DNA of 64,000 nucleotides from Aliarcobacter sp. (lineage in GTDB: Bacteria > Campylobacterota > Campylobacteria > Campylobacterales > Arcobacteraceae): assembly GCA_028689025.1 (NCBI GenBank), contig JAQTXA010000010.1, positions 28,203 to 92,202 on the forward strand, in the 5' to 3' direction. A model generated the notes under the pieces. It made no database searches, had not been told where the DNA came from, and worked only from the letters and a program-made list of their open reading frames with translations. The position numbers and the translations under genes are program-made. Of this stretch, positions 16,109-24,384 are shown piece after piece (within the stretch, counting starts at the first letter, position 1; every line of letters starts with the position of its first letter).

Positions 16109-17872
16109 CTATACAATTCCAGGATTACCTTTGATACCAATAATATCAGGAGTATCAACTTTTATATTACTAATATGTTTAACATTTTTTAAATATGTTT
16201 CAACAGTTTCCCAAACAGGTTCACCCTCAGATTTTGCTCCAACAGTTGACCAACCAGCTACTTTGTAAGATTTACTAGCATCAAGTTTTTGACCAGTTTT
16301 TGTTAAAACTATATCAGAGATTCTTTCACCCATTTTAGCTGTTGGATTTATTCTATATGAAATTCCACCAGTTCTTACCATATCTCCACCTTGTTGGTAG
16401 AATGGATCTTCGTTAAATAAATTATCTGCAACATCTTCTAAAATTGCTTTAATATCCTCACCTTTAATATCTCTTGCATAAGTTTCAGGATATGTCATAG
16501 CAGTTTGAGTCATTAAATCGTCAAAAGTTATAGCTTGTCCTGGCATTACTGAAGTTCCCCATCTAAATCCTGGACTTAATGAAATTTGTGCCTCTTTTAC
16601 TTCTAGAAGTGCATCACAAATAATTTGATCCCAAGAACCATTGAAGTTTCCTCTTCTAAATAGAGTCATTTCAGTTGTAGCTATTTCTCTTGTAAGTTCT
16701 TTAAGAAAAGGAAGTCTTACATCTTCAATATATTTTTTCATCTCTTTATTTTCAGGAATTAAATCAGAGAAAATTGGAAGAAGTGTAAATTTGAAGTCTT
16801 TGATTTTTCCATTTTGAATATCTAAATCTAAAACATTTAAGAATTTTCCATTACTTCCAGCATTACAAACATAAGTTGTACCACTTGCATTTTTAACAGG
16901 AACAGCTTCAGGAACACCATCGTGAGTGTGTCCACCCATGATAAAGTCAATTCCAGTTACAACTTCTCCCATTTTTTTATCTGTATCAAAACCATTGTGA
17001 GAAAGAACAATGATTGCATCTGGTTTTTCTTCAGCTTTTATCTTATCTATAATTTCTTGCATATTGTCTTCTTTTATTCCAAAAGTCCAATCAGGAATAA
17101 ATCTTTGAGGATTTGCAATAGTTGTATAGGGGAATGCTTGTCCGATAATTGCAACTCTAGCTTTTCCCATTGTTTTGATTGTATATGGTTTAAAAGCATG
17201 ACCTGTATCTTCATCAAAAGCTTCAGCTCCATTCATTAAAGCATCCTCTTTAACAAAGATATTTTGTGCTAAAAATTCAGCTTTTAGCTCTTTTACATTT
17301 GCTAAAACTTCTTCAGCTCTATATGTGAATTCCCAGTGTCCAACAGCAACATCAACACCAAGTAAGTTCATAGCACCAACCATATCTCTACCTCTTGTGT
17401 AAAGAGCAGTTGCACTTCCTTGCCAAGTATCTCCACCATCTAATAAAAGAGTTTTATCAGCACCAAAACTATCTTTTAAATAATCAACAACTGTTTTAAT
17501 TTGAGAGAAGCCACCAACTTTTCCCATAACTTTTGCATGTTTTTCAAAATCTACACAAGAGTATGCATATTCAAGTCTTTTATTTCCTTTAATTCCATAA
17601 TAATCAAGTAATTTTTCACCTACAATGTGTGGTGGTTTACCAAAATTACTAAAAAATCCAAGATTAACACTTGGTTCTCTAAAATACACAGGAAGTAATT
17701 GTGCATGAGAATCTGTCATATGTAAAAATCTAGCATTTCCAAATGGTTTTAATTTATAATAATCTTCTAATCTTTTTGTGTCTGTCATTCTTGTGTGAGA
17801 ATTTGCAAATACAGGCGCAGCTCCTAGCATTGCCATCATATAAACAAATTCTCTTCTACTTAATTTACTCAT
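16109..17872 (-). CDS. soxB: Thiosulfohydrolase SoxB
   Basis: 587 residues, family-typical length. A twin-arginine signal (LSRREFVYMMAMLGAAPVFA) exports the folded, di-manganese enzyme. Metal-site motifs: FLHMTDSHAQLLP (about 49-61), LLDGGDTWQGSA (about 144-155), VGHWEFTYR (where nucleotidases have GNHE), VLSHNGFDTD near 288 and MGGHTHDGVPE near 306. SoxB hydrolyses sulfonate from the SoxY-bound cysteine S-thiosulfonate and releases sulfate. AAAGGT lies before the ATG, and the rhodanese gene ends 17 bases upstream, so both are co-transcribed. Confidence 0.97.
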   Translation of the reverse strand: MSKLSRREFVYMMAMLGAAPVFANSHTRMTDTKRLEDYYKLKPFGNARFLHMTDSHAQLLPVYFREPSVNLGFFSNFGKPPHIVGEKLLDYYGIKGNKRLEYAYSCVDFEKHAKVMGKVGGFSQIKTVVDYLKDSFGADKTLLLDGGDTWQGSATALYTRGRDMVGAMNLLGVDVAVGHWEFTYRAEEVLANVKELKAEFLAQNIFVKEDALMNGAEAFDEDTGHAFKPYTIKTMGKARVAIIGQAFPYTTIANPQRFIPDWTFGIKEDNMQEIIDKIKAEEKPDAIIVLSHNGFDTDKKMGEVVTGIDFIMGGHTHDGVPEAVPVKNASGTTYVCNAGSNGKFLNVLDLDIQNGKIKDFKFTLLPIFSDLIPENKEMKKYIEDVRLPFLKELTREIATTEMTLFRRGNFNGSWDQIICDALLEVKEAQISLSPGFRWGTSVMPGQAITFDDLMTQTAMTYPETYARDIKGEDIKAILEDVADNLFNEDPFYQQGGDMVRTGGISYRINPTAKMGERISDIVLTKTGQKLDASKSYKVAGWSTVGAKSEGEPVWETVETYLKNVKHISNIKVDTPDIIGIKGNPGIV

Positions 17873-17889
17873 TTGTTATTACCTTTCAA

Positions 17890-18546
17890 TTATTTTGCAT
17901 CATCGCCAACAACAGTAAATCCTAAAGAAGTCCATGCTTGCATTCCACCTCTGTAATATTTAATTTTATCAGCTGGATAACCAATTTTTAATAATGCAAA
18001 TTGTGCATTTTTTACCATTCCAGGAGTTTGTCCACACCAATAACCATTACAATACAATACTAAAGTTTTTGCTTTTGAGAAATCTAATGTTTTATCAGCT
18101 TTAACTGTAATACCCATATTATCTTCCATCATATCAATAGCATCATTCATATTATCAAAGTTTGTATATGGCACATTCACAGCACCTGGAATTCTTAGTC
18201 TTGCAAACCAACCTGGTTTTCTTGAATCAATAATTACTATATTTTCATCTGTTTGTGCTTTTTTCATATAATCAATAAACTCTAATTCTCCTACTGTTTC
18301 AACTCCAGGAGCTAAAATCATAGGTTGTGGAGTTCCTCTATCTGTTGTATCATAAAGTGGAGTAATTTTATTTCCAGCAGTTTGATTTCTCATAAGAGTA
18401 AATTTTTCACCATTTAAATTCATATCTATTGATTTTACACCAGATGAAATTGCTACAAAACTCTCTGCAACCTCAGCACCAAGTGATATAGATGAACTAA
18501 AAGCTAAAATTAAAGTTGAAACTACTAAATTTCTTAAATTTTTCAT
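17890..18546 (-). CDS. Periplasmic rhodanese in the sox cluster (SoxL-like)
   Basis: 218 residues with a signal peptide (cleavage near SLGA, about 23). A single rhodanese domain spans about 90-215: VGELEFIDYMKKAQ, IIDSRKPGWFARLRIPGAVNVP, the active-site loop LYCNGYWCGQTPG near 174-186 and YRGGMQAWTSLGF. The catalytic Cys is followed by a second Cys four residues on, the same CNGxWCGQ loop as in the paralog at 10004-10678. Some sox clusters of green sulfur bacteria include a rhodanese called SoxL, so sulfur transfer to or from the Sox cycle is likely. AAAGGAAAAC before the ATG; it lies 17 bases ahead of soxB. Confidence 0.85.
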   Translation of the reverse strand: MKNLRNLVVSTLILAFSSSISLGAEVAESFVAISSGVKSIDMNLNGEKFTLMRNQTAGNKITPLYDTTDRGTPQPMILAPGVETVGELEFIDYMKKAQTDENIVIIDSRKPGWFARLRIPGAVNVPYTNFDNMNDAIDMMEDNMGITVKADKTLDFSKAKTLVLYCNGYWCGQTPGMVKNAQFALLKIGYPADKIKYYRGGMQAWTSLGFTVVGDDAK

Positions 18547-18560
18547 TGTTTTCCTTTATA

Positions 18561-18601
18561 AAAAAATAAAAAAAAAGCCAAGATTTAAAACTCTTGACTT
18601 T
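18561..18601 (-). terminator. Terminator or attenuator inside the sox cluster
   Basis: In the minus-strand transcript AAAGUCAAGA (18601-18592) pairs with UCUUGGCUUU (18583-18574), ten pairs with one G-U, loop of 8, followed by a long U-run. It lies between the soxK-like gene and the rhodanese gene, so it could make soxB expression lower than soxXYZA or separate two transcripts. Confidence 0.7.
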
Positions 18602-18637
18602 TTACAAATTAAATATTAACAGTAATTAAACTTGATA

Positions 18638-19063
18638 CTAATATTTATACCCATCACTTGGACTTGCCAACTTCCAAGTTTTTTTAGCTTCTTCTTCTTG
18701 AGTTAATGCACTAATTGCAAAAGAGCAAGCTCTCCAAGCTGCGTATTCAACAGTTACGTCACCTGTTTTTTTCTTTTTAACATCAACAATATCAATATTT
18801 TTAGCACCTGATTTTAAAGCAGCATCAACAGCTTCAATATATTGACTAGTTTTCATTCCTAATCTCATAAATTCAACATTGTGTTTTATTGCAATTTCAT
18901 TATATTTTGTTGCTGTTGCTAATACTTTTTCAATTCCATTTGCTTCAACATTACACTCTTTTTTTACATCTAATTTAGATATTTCAGAAGCATTAACACT
19001 TACAACTAATCCAGAAGTTAATAATGCTGTTGCTGTTACGAATTTTAAAATTGTTTTTTTCAT
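18638..19063 (-). CDS. SoxK-like (SoxXA-associated) candidate
   Basis: 141 residues from the ATG at 19063; an upstream GTG (19072) is in frame but overlaps the ribosome-binding site AAGGTGG, so the ATG is preferred. Signal peptide with cleavage near VSVNA (about 25). The mature part has two cysteines, one near the start (KKECNVEA) and one in AAWRACSFAISALT, and no heme motif. It sits 13 bases after soxA, exactly where soxK (SAXB, a small SoxXA-binding protein) stands in other sox operons (XYZAKBW order). The family match rests on position and export, not on a motif I can prove. A terminator follows. Confidence 0.55.
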   Translation of the reverse strand: MKKTILKFVTATALLTSGLVVSVNASEISKLDVKKECNVEANGIEKVLATATKYNEIAIKHNVEFMRLGMKTSQYIEAVDAALKSGAKNIDIVDVKKKKTGDVTVEYAAWRACSFAISALTQEEEAKKTWKLASPSDGYKY

Positions 19064-19076
19064 AATATCCACCTTA

Positions 19077-19991
19077 TTATTTTCTTACATCTGGACCGTC
19101 AACAGCCATACCATTTGACATATACGCAAGGAAATATAATAACTCTTTCATTTGTGTACTCTCATCTTTTGGTGGAACTTGACCTTGATCTACAATACAA
19201 CCTGATATTCTTCGCTCAATAGTACCAAGACTATCCCATTTTAATCTATACACAGGGAAATGTGTAGATTGCCCAGTTAATGGAGAAAGTTTTTCATTTC
19301 TAACTCTTACACCTGCACCTTGAATATGACACTCAGCACAAGAAAGTTTTAAATATCCTTTTTGACTGTAATAATATTCTTTCCCATTTTCATAAGCTTT
19401 TTTTGCATCAGCACTTGATATTTTAATATCAACTTTTTTACCAGCTTCTGTTGCTGTGCTAGCTAAATATGCTTGAAAATCTGCCATAGCACCTTTTTGT
19501 GTATCCCACTCTGTTTCACCATTTGCTCTTAGACAATCATTAACAGCAGATGTTAAAGATACTAACTCTTTTTTCTTCTCATCAAAATATGGATAATTTC
19601 CAGTTACTTTTGTATCAGGAAAACAAGTTGCTAATGAATTTCCATTAGCAAATTTTTTGTTATATAACTCTTCACCTTTTTCAATACCTGCGTCATAAGG
19701 AGGCATTTCTTTAATTGCTTCATATTGAGATTTAGCATCTTTAGAAAATGAATAAGCTCCTATTGCAAAATCATTATGTTTTAAATTTTTTTCATAATCA
19801 TTTTTTAACTCTTCATCTGTTGAATATGGGAAAAAAGTATTTTTATTTTTTTCTGGATCAGCAAACTTTGCTTCAAAATACTTTATTGCTGCAACTCTAT
19901 CTTTTTCTGCTTGAGCATTGAAATCAGCTGCATATAAAGAGCAAACTGTAAGTGCTATTAATGCTGTAGACTTTACAAATTTTGATAACAT
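19077..19991 (-). CDS. soxA: Sulfur oxidation cytochrome SoxA
   Basis: 304 residues with a signal peptide (cleavage after LYAAD, about 22). SoxA joins thiosulfate to the Cys of SoxY as part of the SoxAX cytochrome. The C-terminal heme motif CAECH lies near 221 (SCAECHIQGAGVRVRNE), and the active-site cysteine in RRISGCIVDQG near 265 is the expected cysteine persulfide heme ligand. Two further cysteines, in ATCFPD and NDCLR, sit where some family members bind a second heme or form a disulfide; no complete second CxxCH is present, so it is a mono-heme type. AAAGGAGATAC before the ATG; 36 bases after soxZ. Confidence 0.95.
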   Translation of the reverse strand: MLSKFVKSTALIALTVCSLYAADFNAQAEKDRVAAIKYFEAKFADPEKNKNTFFPYSTDEELKNDYEKNLKHNDFAIGAYSFSKDAKSQYEAIKEMPPYDAGIEKGEELYNKKFANGNSLATCFPDTKVTGNYPYFDEKKKELVSLTSAVNDCLRANGETEWDTQKGAMADFQAYLASTATEAGKKVDIKISSADAKKAYENGKEYYYSQKGYLKLSCAECHIQGAGVRVRNEKLSPLTGQSTHFPVYRLKWDSLGTIERRISGCIVDQGQVPPKDESTQMKELLYFLAYMSNGMAVDGPDVRK

Positions 19992-20027
19992 CGTATCTCC
20001 TTTTATTTTAATTGCTAAAGTTTATAA

Positions 20028-20333
20028 CTATTTTATTATTCCACTACTTGTGTCTGTATTACCTTTTAAGTCTTTCCATGTAATCACAACTGTATCACCA
20101 ACAGCAGCACCTTTAAATGAAAATTTCATATAAGGATCTTTTGATAAGAATTGACTTGTTGATGCTTCATACACAACTTTATCTCCAACTTTTGCAACTA
20201 CATAAGTAATAAAATTAGCCTCTTTTTTTGCTCTTTCAGCTTCTTGGTAACTCATCATTGGATGTGTTGCTAATGCTTTTACTTCAACTATTCCGTCTTT
20301 TAACTTTGCTTTGATTTTTGTAGTATCTGACAT
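20028..20333 (-). CDS. soxZ: Thiosulfate carrier subunit SoxZ
   Basis: 101 residues, family length. KAKLKDGIVEVKALATHPMM near the start and FKGAAVGDTVVITWKDLKG near the end are SoxZ signatures; the fold is an immunoglobulin-like beta-sandwich. SoxZ binds SoxY and together they carry the sulfur intermediates covalently on the SoxY cysteine. It has no export signal of its own; by family knowledge it is carried out with SoxY through the Tat path. AAAAAAGGAA precedes the ATG; it is 65 bases after soxY. Confidence 0.96.
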   Translation of the reverse strand: MSDTTKIKAKLKDGIVEVKALATHPMMSYQEAERAKKEANFITYVVAKVGDKVVYEASTSQFLSKDPYMKFSFKGAAVGDTVVITWKDLKGNTDTSSGIIK

Positions 20334-20398
20334 TTTTTTTCCTTTTTTCTATCTATTTTTTATGTTATTTATAATTTTTTATGAATAAGTTGAAAAAA

Positions 20399-20851
20399 TC
20401 AACCTCCACATCCACCAATAGTTACTTTTACTAATTTTGATACTGAATATAATTTTCCTTCAGCTTCTGCAACAACTGTAACAGTTCCTGTTTTTGCCAT
20501 TTTAATTCTAATTGCATAATCAGCAACAGAATTTTCATTTAAACTAAATACAGCAACTGCACTTTCTGGATTTGCATCTTGGAATACTGCAATTCTTGTA
20601 GCTTTTAATTGAGTATCAAAAGAAACTGGAATAACTGCACCATTTTCAGCAATATCAGGAGCACTTAAATTGATGCTTCCTTCAGTTAATGTAGATGATC
20701 CAAAAAGCTCTTTTATTGCTTCATCTACTTTTGTTGCAGTCCATGCTTTTGGTAGAGTTTCTCTAAAATCAACAGCACTTAATTTTCCTGGAATCGCTGC
20801 AATTGCAACTGCACCTAATCCTAAGCTTAAAAAACTTCTTCTATTCATCAT
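20399..20851 (-). CDS. soxY: Thiosulfate carrier subunit SoxY
   Basis: 150 residues. A twin-arginine signal (NRRSFLSLGLGAVAIAAIPG) is at the N terminus and the mobile sulfur-carrying arm is at the very end: VTIGGCGG, the GGCGG motif whose cysteine bears thiosulfate and later sulfane sulfur. Two adjacent ATG codons could both start; I took the first. AAAGGATAAAAC is the ribosome-binding site. soxX ends 15 bases upstream and soxZ follows. Its exported partner SoxZ and the cytochrome SoxAX are coded next to it. Confidence 0.97.
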   Translation of the reverse strand: MMNRRSFLSLGLGAVAIAAIPGKLSAVDFRETLPKAWTATKVDEAIKELFGSSTLTEGSINLSAPDIAENGAVIPVSFDTQLKATRIAVFQDANPESAVAVFSLNENSVADYAIRIKMAKTGTVTVVAEAEGKLYSVSKLVKVTIGGCGG

Positions 20852-20866
20852 GTTTTATCCTTTGTT

Positions 20867-21220
20867 TTAATTAATTGTTTTTAAATATGCAATTACAGCT
20901 TTGATTTCATCATTGCTTAACCAACCATTTTTACCAAATGCTGGCATTGCTGAAATTGGATTTGTTGTATTTGGGTCATAAATTTTTTCATATAAAGCTT
21001 CTTCTGGCCAAGCTGATAAAGCTTGTAAAACAGGTCCCATACTTCCAGGTCCATCTAGTGTTTTACCATTAATTGCATGACAAGCTACACAATTTCCCTG
21101 AGTATTAGTGTTAAAGATTTTTTCACCTTTTTTAACTAACTCATCATCTGATGCAAAACCACTAACTACCATCAATCCACTAATTGCAGATGCGGCTAGT
21201 AACTTTTTAATTACATTCAT
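20867..21220 (-). CDS. soxX: Sulfur oxidation c-type cytochrome SoxX
   Basis: 117 residues with a signal peptide (cleavage near GFAS, about 24). One heme site, CVACH at 44-48, and a methionine ligand probably in AMPAFGK near 93, then NDEIKAVIAYLKT as in class I cytochromes. GPGSMGPVLQALSAWP fits SoxX rather than other small cytochromes. With SoxA it forms the SoxAX complex that oxidatively couples thiosulfate to SoxY, passing two electrons on. AAAGGAGAGC precedes the ATG; soxD ends 13 bases upstream. Confidence 0.92.
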   Translation of the reverse strand: MNVIKKLLAASAISGLMVVSGFASDDELVKKGEKIFNTNTQGNCVACHAINGKTLDGPGSMGPVLQALSAWPEEALYEKIYDPNTTNPISAMPAFGKNGWLSNDEIKAVIAYLKTIN

Positions 21221-21233
21221 AAGCTCTCCTTTG

Positions 21234-22421
21234 TTATTTGCTAGAATTAATCATATAATCGATTACTTCTTTCATTTTCTCATCCGTTAACTCAGTACCA
21301 CCTTTAGGGGGCATAGAATTTATACCATTAATTCCATTATTATAAACTTTATCAATTCCCTTAGCAACTACTTTTTCCCAAGCAGCTTTATCACCTAAAA
21401 CAGGAGCTCCAATAGCTGGATTTCCATGACAAGTTACACATGTTTCTTCATATATTTTTTGTCCAGGTAAAACATCACCTTTATCTTCAGTTTTTACTAA
21501 ATCACGAACTGTTAATACAGGTTGGTTTGCATTTGCAGTTAAATCATTTTCGATTTTTAAAAGAAGTGTATTTACATCCTCTTTTATACAATCTTTCATA
21601 CATTTAGTTCCTGTTCCATAAATTTTAGGATTAGAAAGTAATGCAGTCATATTTTTCACACCTTCTCTTGGATCTTTTGTATCAACTTCAGGATAAAATC
21701 CATCATGATTTGGCATCACAATTTTCATCATTTTTTCTTTATCTAATACAAACTCATCTTCAAGATCTTCACCTTCATACTGAATACCATTTACTGATAA
21801 TAAATATGCAGTTAAAGCATAAGTTTCACTATTAGTTAAACTTTTTGGATGTGGGAAAGGCATTGAATCTTGAATATACCAATACAATGTACTAGCATAT
21901 GGCCAATATGAACCAATAGTTCTAATTGGAGTATCTGGATTTGGATTTTCATCCGCTGGATTTAGTCTTTGAATTTTTAACGATTCTTTTGTTCCACCTG
22001 CAAGTCTAGGATAACCTTTTCCTCCTGCTCCAAAATCACCATGACACATAACACAATGTGCATCGTATAATTCTGAACCTGATTCAACTGAACCTTCAGC
22101 TTTTTTAGGTTTGCCATCATCTCCAAGTACCACTTCACCATTTTTCATATCAAATTCAGGTAAACCAGTTCCATCAGGTTTTACATCAACATTCCAAGCT
22201 GTTATTTCATTTTTTGTAACGGCTCTTCCTATATTATAATCTTTAACTTCTTGAGTGTTTACATGATATGCATTATACTTACCATCTTTAATTGGATATT
22301 TAACAGCACCATCAACTGACATCTCTTTAGAAGCAGCAATTGCAGAACTTGCTAATAGCGTTGATAAACCAATGCTAAGAAGAGTAAATTTAAGCTTTTT
22401 TGTGTTTTCTAATTTGAACAT
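21234..22421 (-). CDS. soxD: SoxD-type cytochrome c subunit of sulfane dehydrogenase
   Basis: 395 residues with a signal peptide (cleavage near AIAA, about 29). Two c-type heme motifs: CVMCH at about 123-127 and CVTCH near 329; a CMKDC pair near 277 may form a disulfide. GDFGAGGKGYPRLAGGTK and QDSMPFPHPKSL are seen in SoxD proteins. SoxCD removes six electrons from the sulfane sulfur on SoxY; SoxD takes them from the Mo enzyme SoxC. The ATG overlaps the end of soxC by 32 bases and has its own AAAGGAGAG, so translation is coupled. Confidence 0.93.
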   Translation of the reverse strand: MFKLENTKKLKFTLLSIGLSTLLASSAIAASKEMSVDGAVKYPIKDGKYNAYHVNTQEVKDYNIGRAVTKNEITAWNVDVKPDGTGLPEFDMKNGEVVLGDDGKPKKAEGSVESGSELYDAHCVMCHGDFGAGGKGYPRLAGGTKESLKIQRLNPADENPNPDTPIRTIGSYWPYASTLYWYIQDSMPFPHPKSLTNSETYALTAYLLSVNGIQYEGEDLEDEFVLDKEKMMKIVMPNHDGFYPEVDTKDPREGVKNMTALLSNPKIYGTGTKCMKDCIKEDVNTLLLKIENDLTANANQPVLTVRDLVKTEDKGDVLPGQKIYEETCVTCHGNPAIGAPVLGDKAAWEKVVAKGIDKVYNNGINGINSMPPKGGTELTDEKMKEVIDYMINSSK

Positions 22422-23724
22422 TATTGCACTCTCCTTTACTTGTAATTTCCCATGTCACAATTGCATTTCTGTGATAAACCGATTCAACACCAATTGCAGA
22501 TGTTTCTTGGTCGATTGTAGGTTGAATATTTCCAAAATCATCATACGATCTACTTGATAATAATAGAGGTTTTCCATCCCATCTGTAAACATAAGAGAAT
22601 CTTGTCCAAGATTTTGGTAATACTAAACCTTTAAGTTTAGCCTCAATCCAATTATCTCCACCATCAAAAGATATATCAACACCTTTGATTGTTCCATGTC
22701 CAGACCAAGCAAGTCCTTCAATTTCTACCATATCACCTTTTTTCAAATGTGTCCATGGTTTTTCAGGACAAGGACTAGTAATTACTGAGTTAACTTCATT
22801 AACCCAAAAATATCTAATTGCTTTTCCAGATTTTTGTAACATTGTATATTTAGAAGTCTCTTCTTTAGAATGCCAAGGTTTATCTGAGAACTCTAATCTT
22901 CTTAACCATTTAGTATTAAGATTTCCTTCCCATCCTGGAACAATAAGTCTTACAGGATAACCTTGTTCAGGTCTTAATGCTTCACCATTTTGTCCCCAAA
23001 CAACCATAACATCATCTAAGGCTTTTTCAACAGGAATACTTCTTGGATTTGAAGCATTATCACTTCCTTCTGCTAACATCCAAACAGCGTCTTTTTCAAG
23101 GCCTAAATCATCTAAAATAGTTTTTAACATTACTCCTGTCCATTGAGCAGCACTCATTAGACCTTTCATAAATTGTAAACTATTAAATTGAGGTCCTCTC
23201 CACTCAGGACTTCCATTTGCTGGACACTCTATAAAATAAATTCTTGATTCGCTTGGATATCTTTTTAAATCTTCTAAAGTTAAAACAATCTCTTTTTTAA
23301 CTTTTCCATGAATCATTAATCTCCACTCATTAGGATCAACATGGGCAGTTCCCCCATGATCTCTTGTAAAAAATAATCCATTTGGTGTAATAATACCTTC
23401 AGATTCATGAATTGGACTCATTGATACAGATGCATACGCATCTCCCGATGAAAATAAATCATGTGTTCTTCTAATATTATTGTGCTCATATGGTGATGGA
23501 ATACCATATAAGTTTTTATCTACTGGATCTCCTAACTTTATACCCCAAGGTACTTCATTTATTATTGCCGCTTCATCTGCTTTTACAGATACTGGCGATA
23601 AAATTGATGCTGCACTCAAAGCACTAGCTGAATAAATAGCTGTTTTTCTGAAAAAATCTCTTCTACTTGTAACTTCTACAGAATTAGATTTAACATCACT
23701 TTGCAAAGCTTTGCTGTTTTTCAA
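22390..23724 (-). CDS. soxC: Sulfane dehydrogenase SoxC (molybdopterin subunit)
   Basis: 444 residues, sulfite-oxidase family. Start is TTG (no early ATG in frame) with an excellent AGGAGGT five bases ahead. Tat signal around TSRRDFFRKTAIYSASALSA (about 19-38). The Mo-ligand cysteine is in RIYFIECPANGSPEW (about 167-181), then AQWTGVMLKTILDDLG, GYPVRLIVPGWEGNLNTKW and the C-terminal dimer domain (KGVDISFDGGDNW). It oxidises the sulfane sulfur left on SoxY so that thiosulfate goes fully to sulfate rather than to sulfur globules. First gene of the cluster; the 660-base upstream region holds the probable promoter. Confidence 0.96.
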   Translation of the reverse strand: MKNSKALQSDVKSNSVEVTSRRDFFRKTAIYSASALSAASILSPVSVKADEAAIINEVPWGIKLGDPVDKNLYGIPSPYEHNNIRRTHDLFSSGDAYASVSMSPIHESEGIITPNGLFFTRDHGGTAHVDPNEWRLMIHGKVKKEIVLTLEDLKRYPSESRIYFIECPANGSPEWRGPQFNSLQFMKGLMSAAQWTGVMLKTILDDLGLEKDAVWMLAEGSDNASNPRSIPVEKALDDVMVVWGQNGEALRPEQGYPVRLIVPGWEGNLNTKWLRRLEFSDKPWHSKEETSKYTMLQKSGKAIRYFWVNEVNSVITSPCPEKPWTHLKKGDMVEIEGLAWSGHGTIKGVDISFDGGDNWIEAKLKGLVLPKSWTRFSYVYRWDGKPLLLSSRSYDDFGNIQPTIDQETSAIGVESVYHRNAIVTWEITSKGECNNVQIRKHKKA

Positions 23725-23929
23725 CTTTTACCTCCTAAACAATTTGATAATACTTACTAAATGATAATATTTATAAATATACTTCATTAAATCTATTATA
23801 AGTTTTATAACTTAAATTAAAACTTAATTTATTAGTTTTTCTTATAAAAATTTGAATTATTTTGCAATAGAATAGCAATAGAATAGCATTTAAAGAGTAC
23901 CTATATCTTTATGTATTAGAATATATAAC

Positions 23930-23949
23930 CTATGAATAATCATTCATAG
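23930..23949. promoter_or_regulatory. Near-perfect 20-bp palindrome, possible operator for the sox cluster
   Basis: CTATGAATAA followed directly by TCATTCATAG: the two halves are complementary at 9 of 10 positions. Such dyads are typical binding sites of dimeric repressors or activators. It is about 205 bases ahead of soxC and not next to any other gene. The regulator is unknown. Confidence 0.45.
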
Positions 23950-24343
23950 ATGGGCATAAATTGGGATTTATTTTTATATTTAATTTAATTTCCAGCACTC
24001 ACATAAAAAAATTATTTTTTATGTGATAAATATTGAAAATATTGTTTTTTCTAGCTCAAATATTTTATAAATTTTTCTTATACATATCATAAGAAAGAGT
24101 TCATTTAGCATACTTGTAATAATATTTCTTGTGTATATAAAGCCTGAGTAAAAGGAAAAATTGCTATTACAATAGAAAAGTTAAAGGTAGAGAATCATTA
24201 AGTGAAATAAGTGTAGTTTGTTTAAATTTAAGATATATATAAAAGATAAAAAAGGACTAATCCAAAGGATTCTATTTTCAAGTAATTCAAGTTTTTAATT
24301 TAAAAATATTAAAAAATAATCCAGTAGAAAGTTAAACTAAAAG

Positions 24344-24362
24344 AACATCAGATTTCGATGTT
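24344..24362 (-). terminator. Possible terminator of the helicase gene
   Basis: AACATC (24344-24349) pairs with GATGTT (24357-24362), loop of 7; on the minus strand TCTTTTAGTTT follows. A short stem, hence only moderate support, but it lies 23 bases behind the stop codon. Confidence 0.45.
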
Positions 24363-24384
24363 TGATATTATCCTTGCCTTAAAG

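Larger units (their letters stand above)
23725..24384. other. 660-base non-coding region upstream of the sox cluster
   Basis: No supported gene. It contains the putative operator palindrome at 23930-23949, two TGATAATA direct repeats 17 bases apart close to soxC (23745-23752 and 23762-23769), and a tandem AGCAATAGAAT-type repeat at about 23871-23896. It also holds an AAGTT..AACTT inverted repeat near 23810 and a weak terminator for the helicase gene. Very AT-rich throughout. It most likely carries the soxC promoter and its control sites; I cannot fix a -10/-35 pair with confidence. Confidence 0.5.

Noticed and set aside
19064..19072. Upstream GTG as start of the soxK-like gene
   Set aside because: It lies inside AAGGTGG, the ribosome-binding site of the next ATG.
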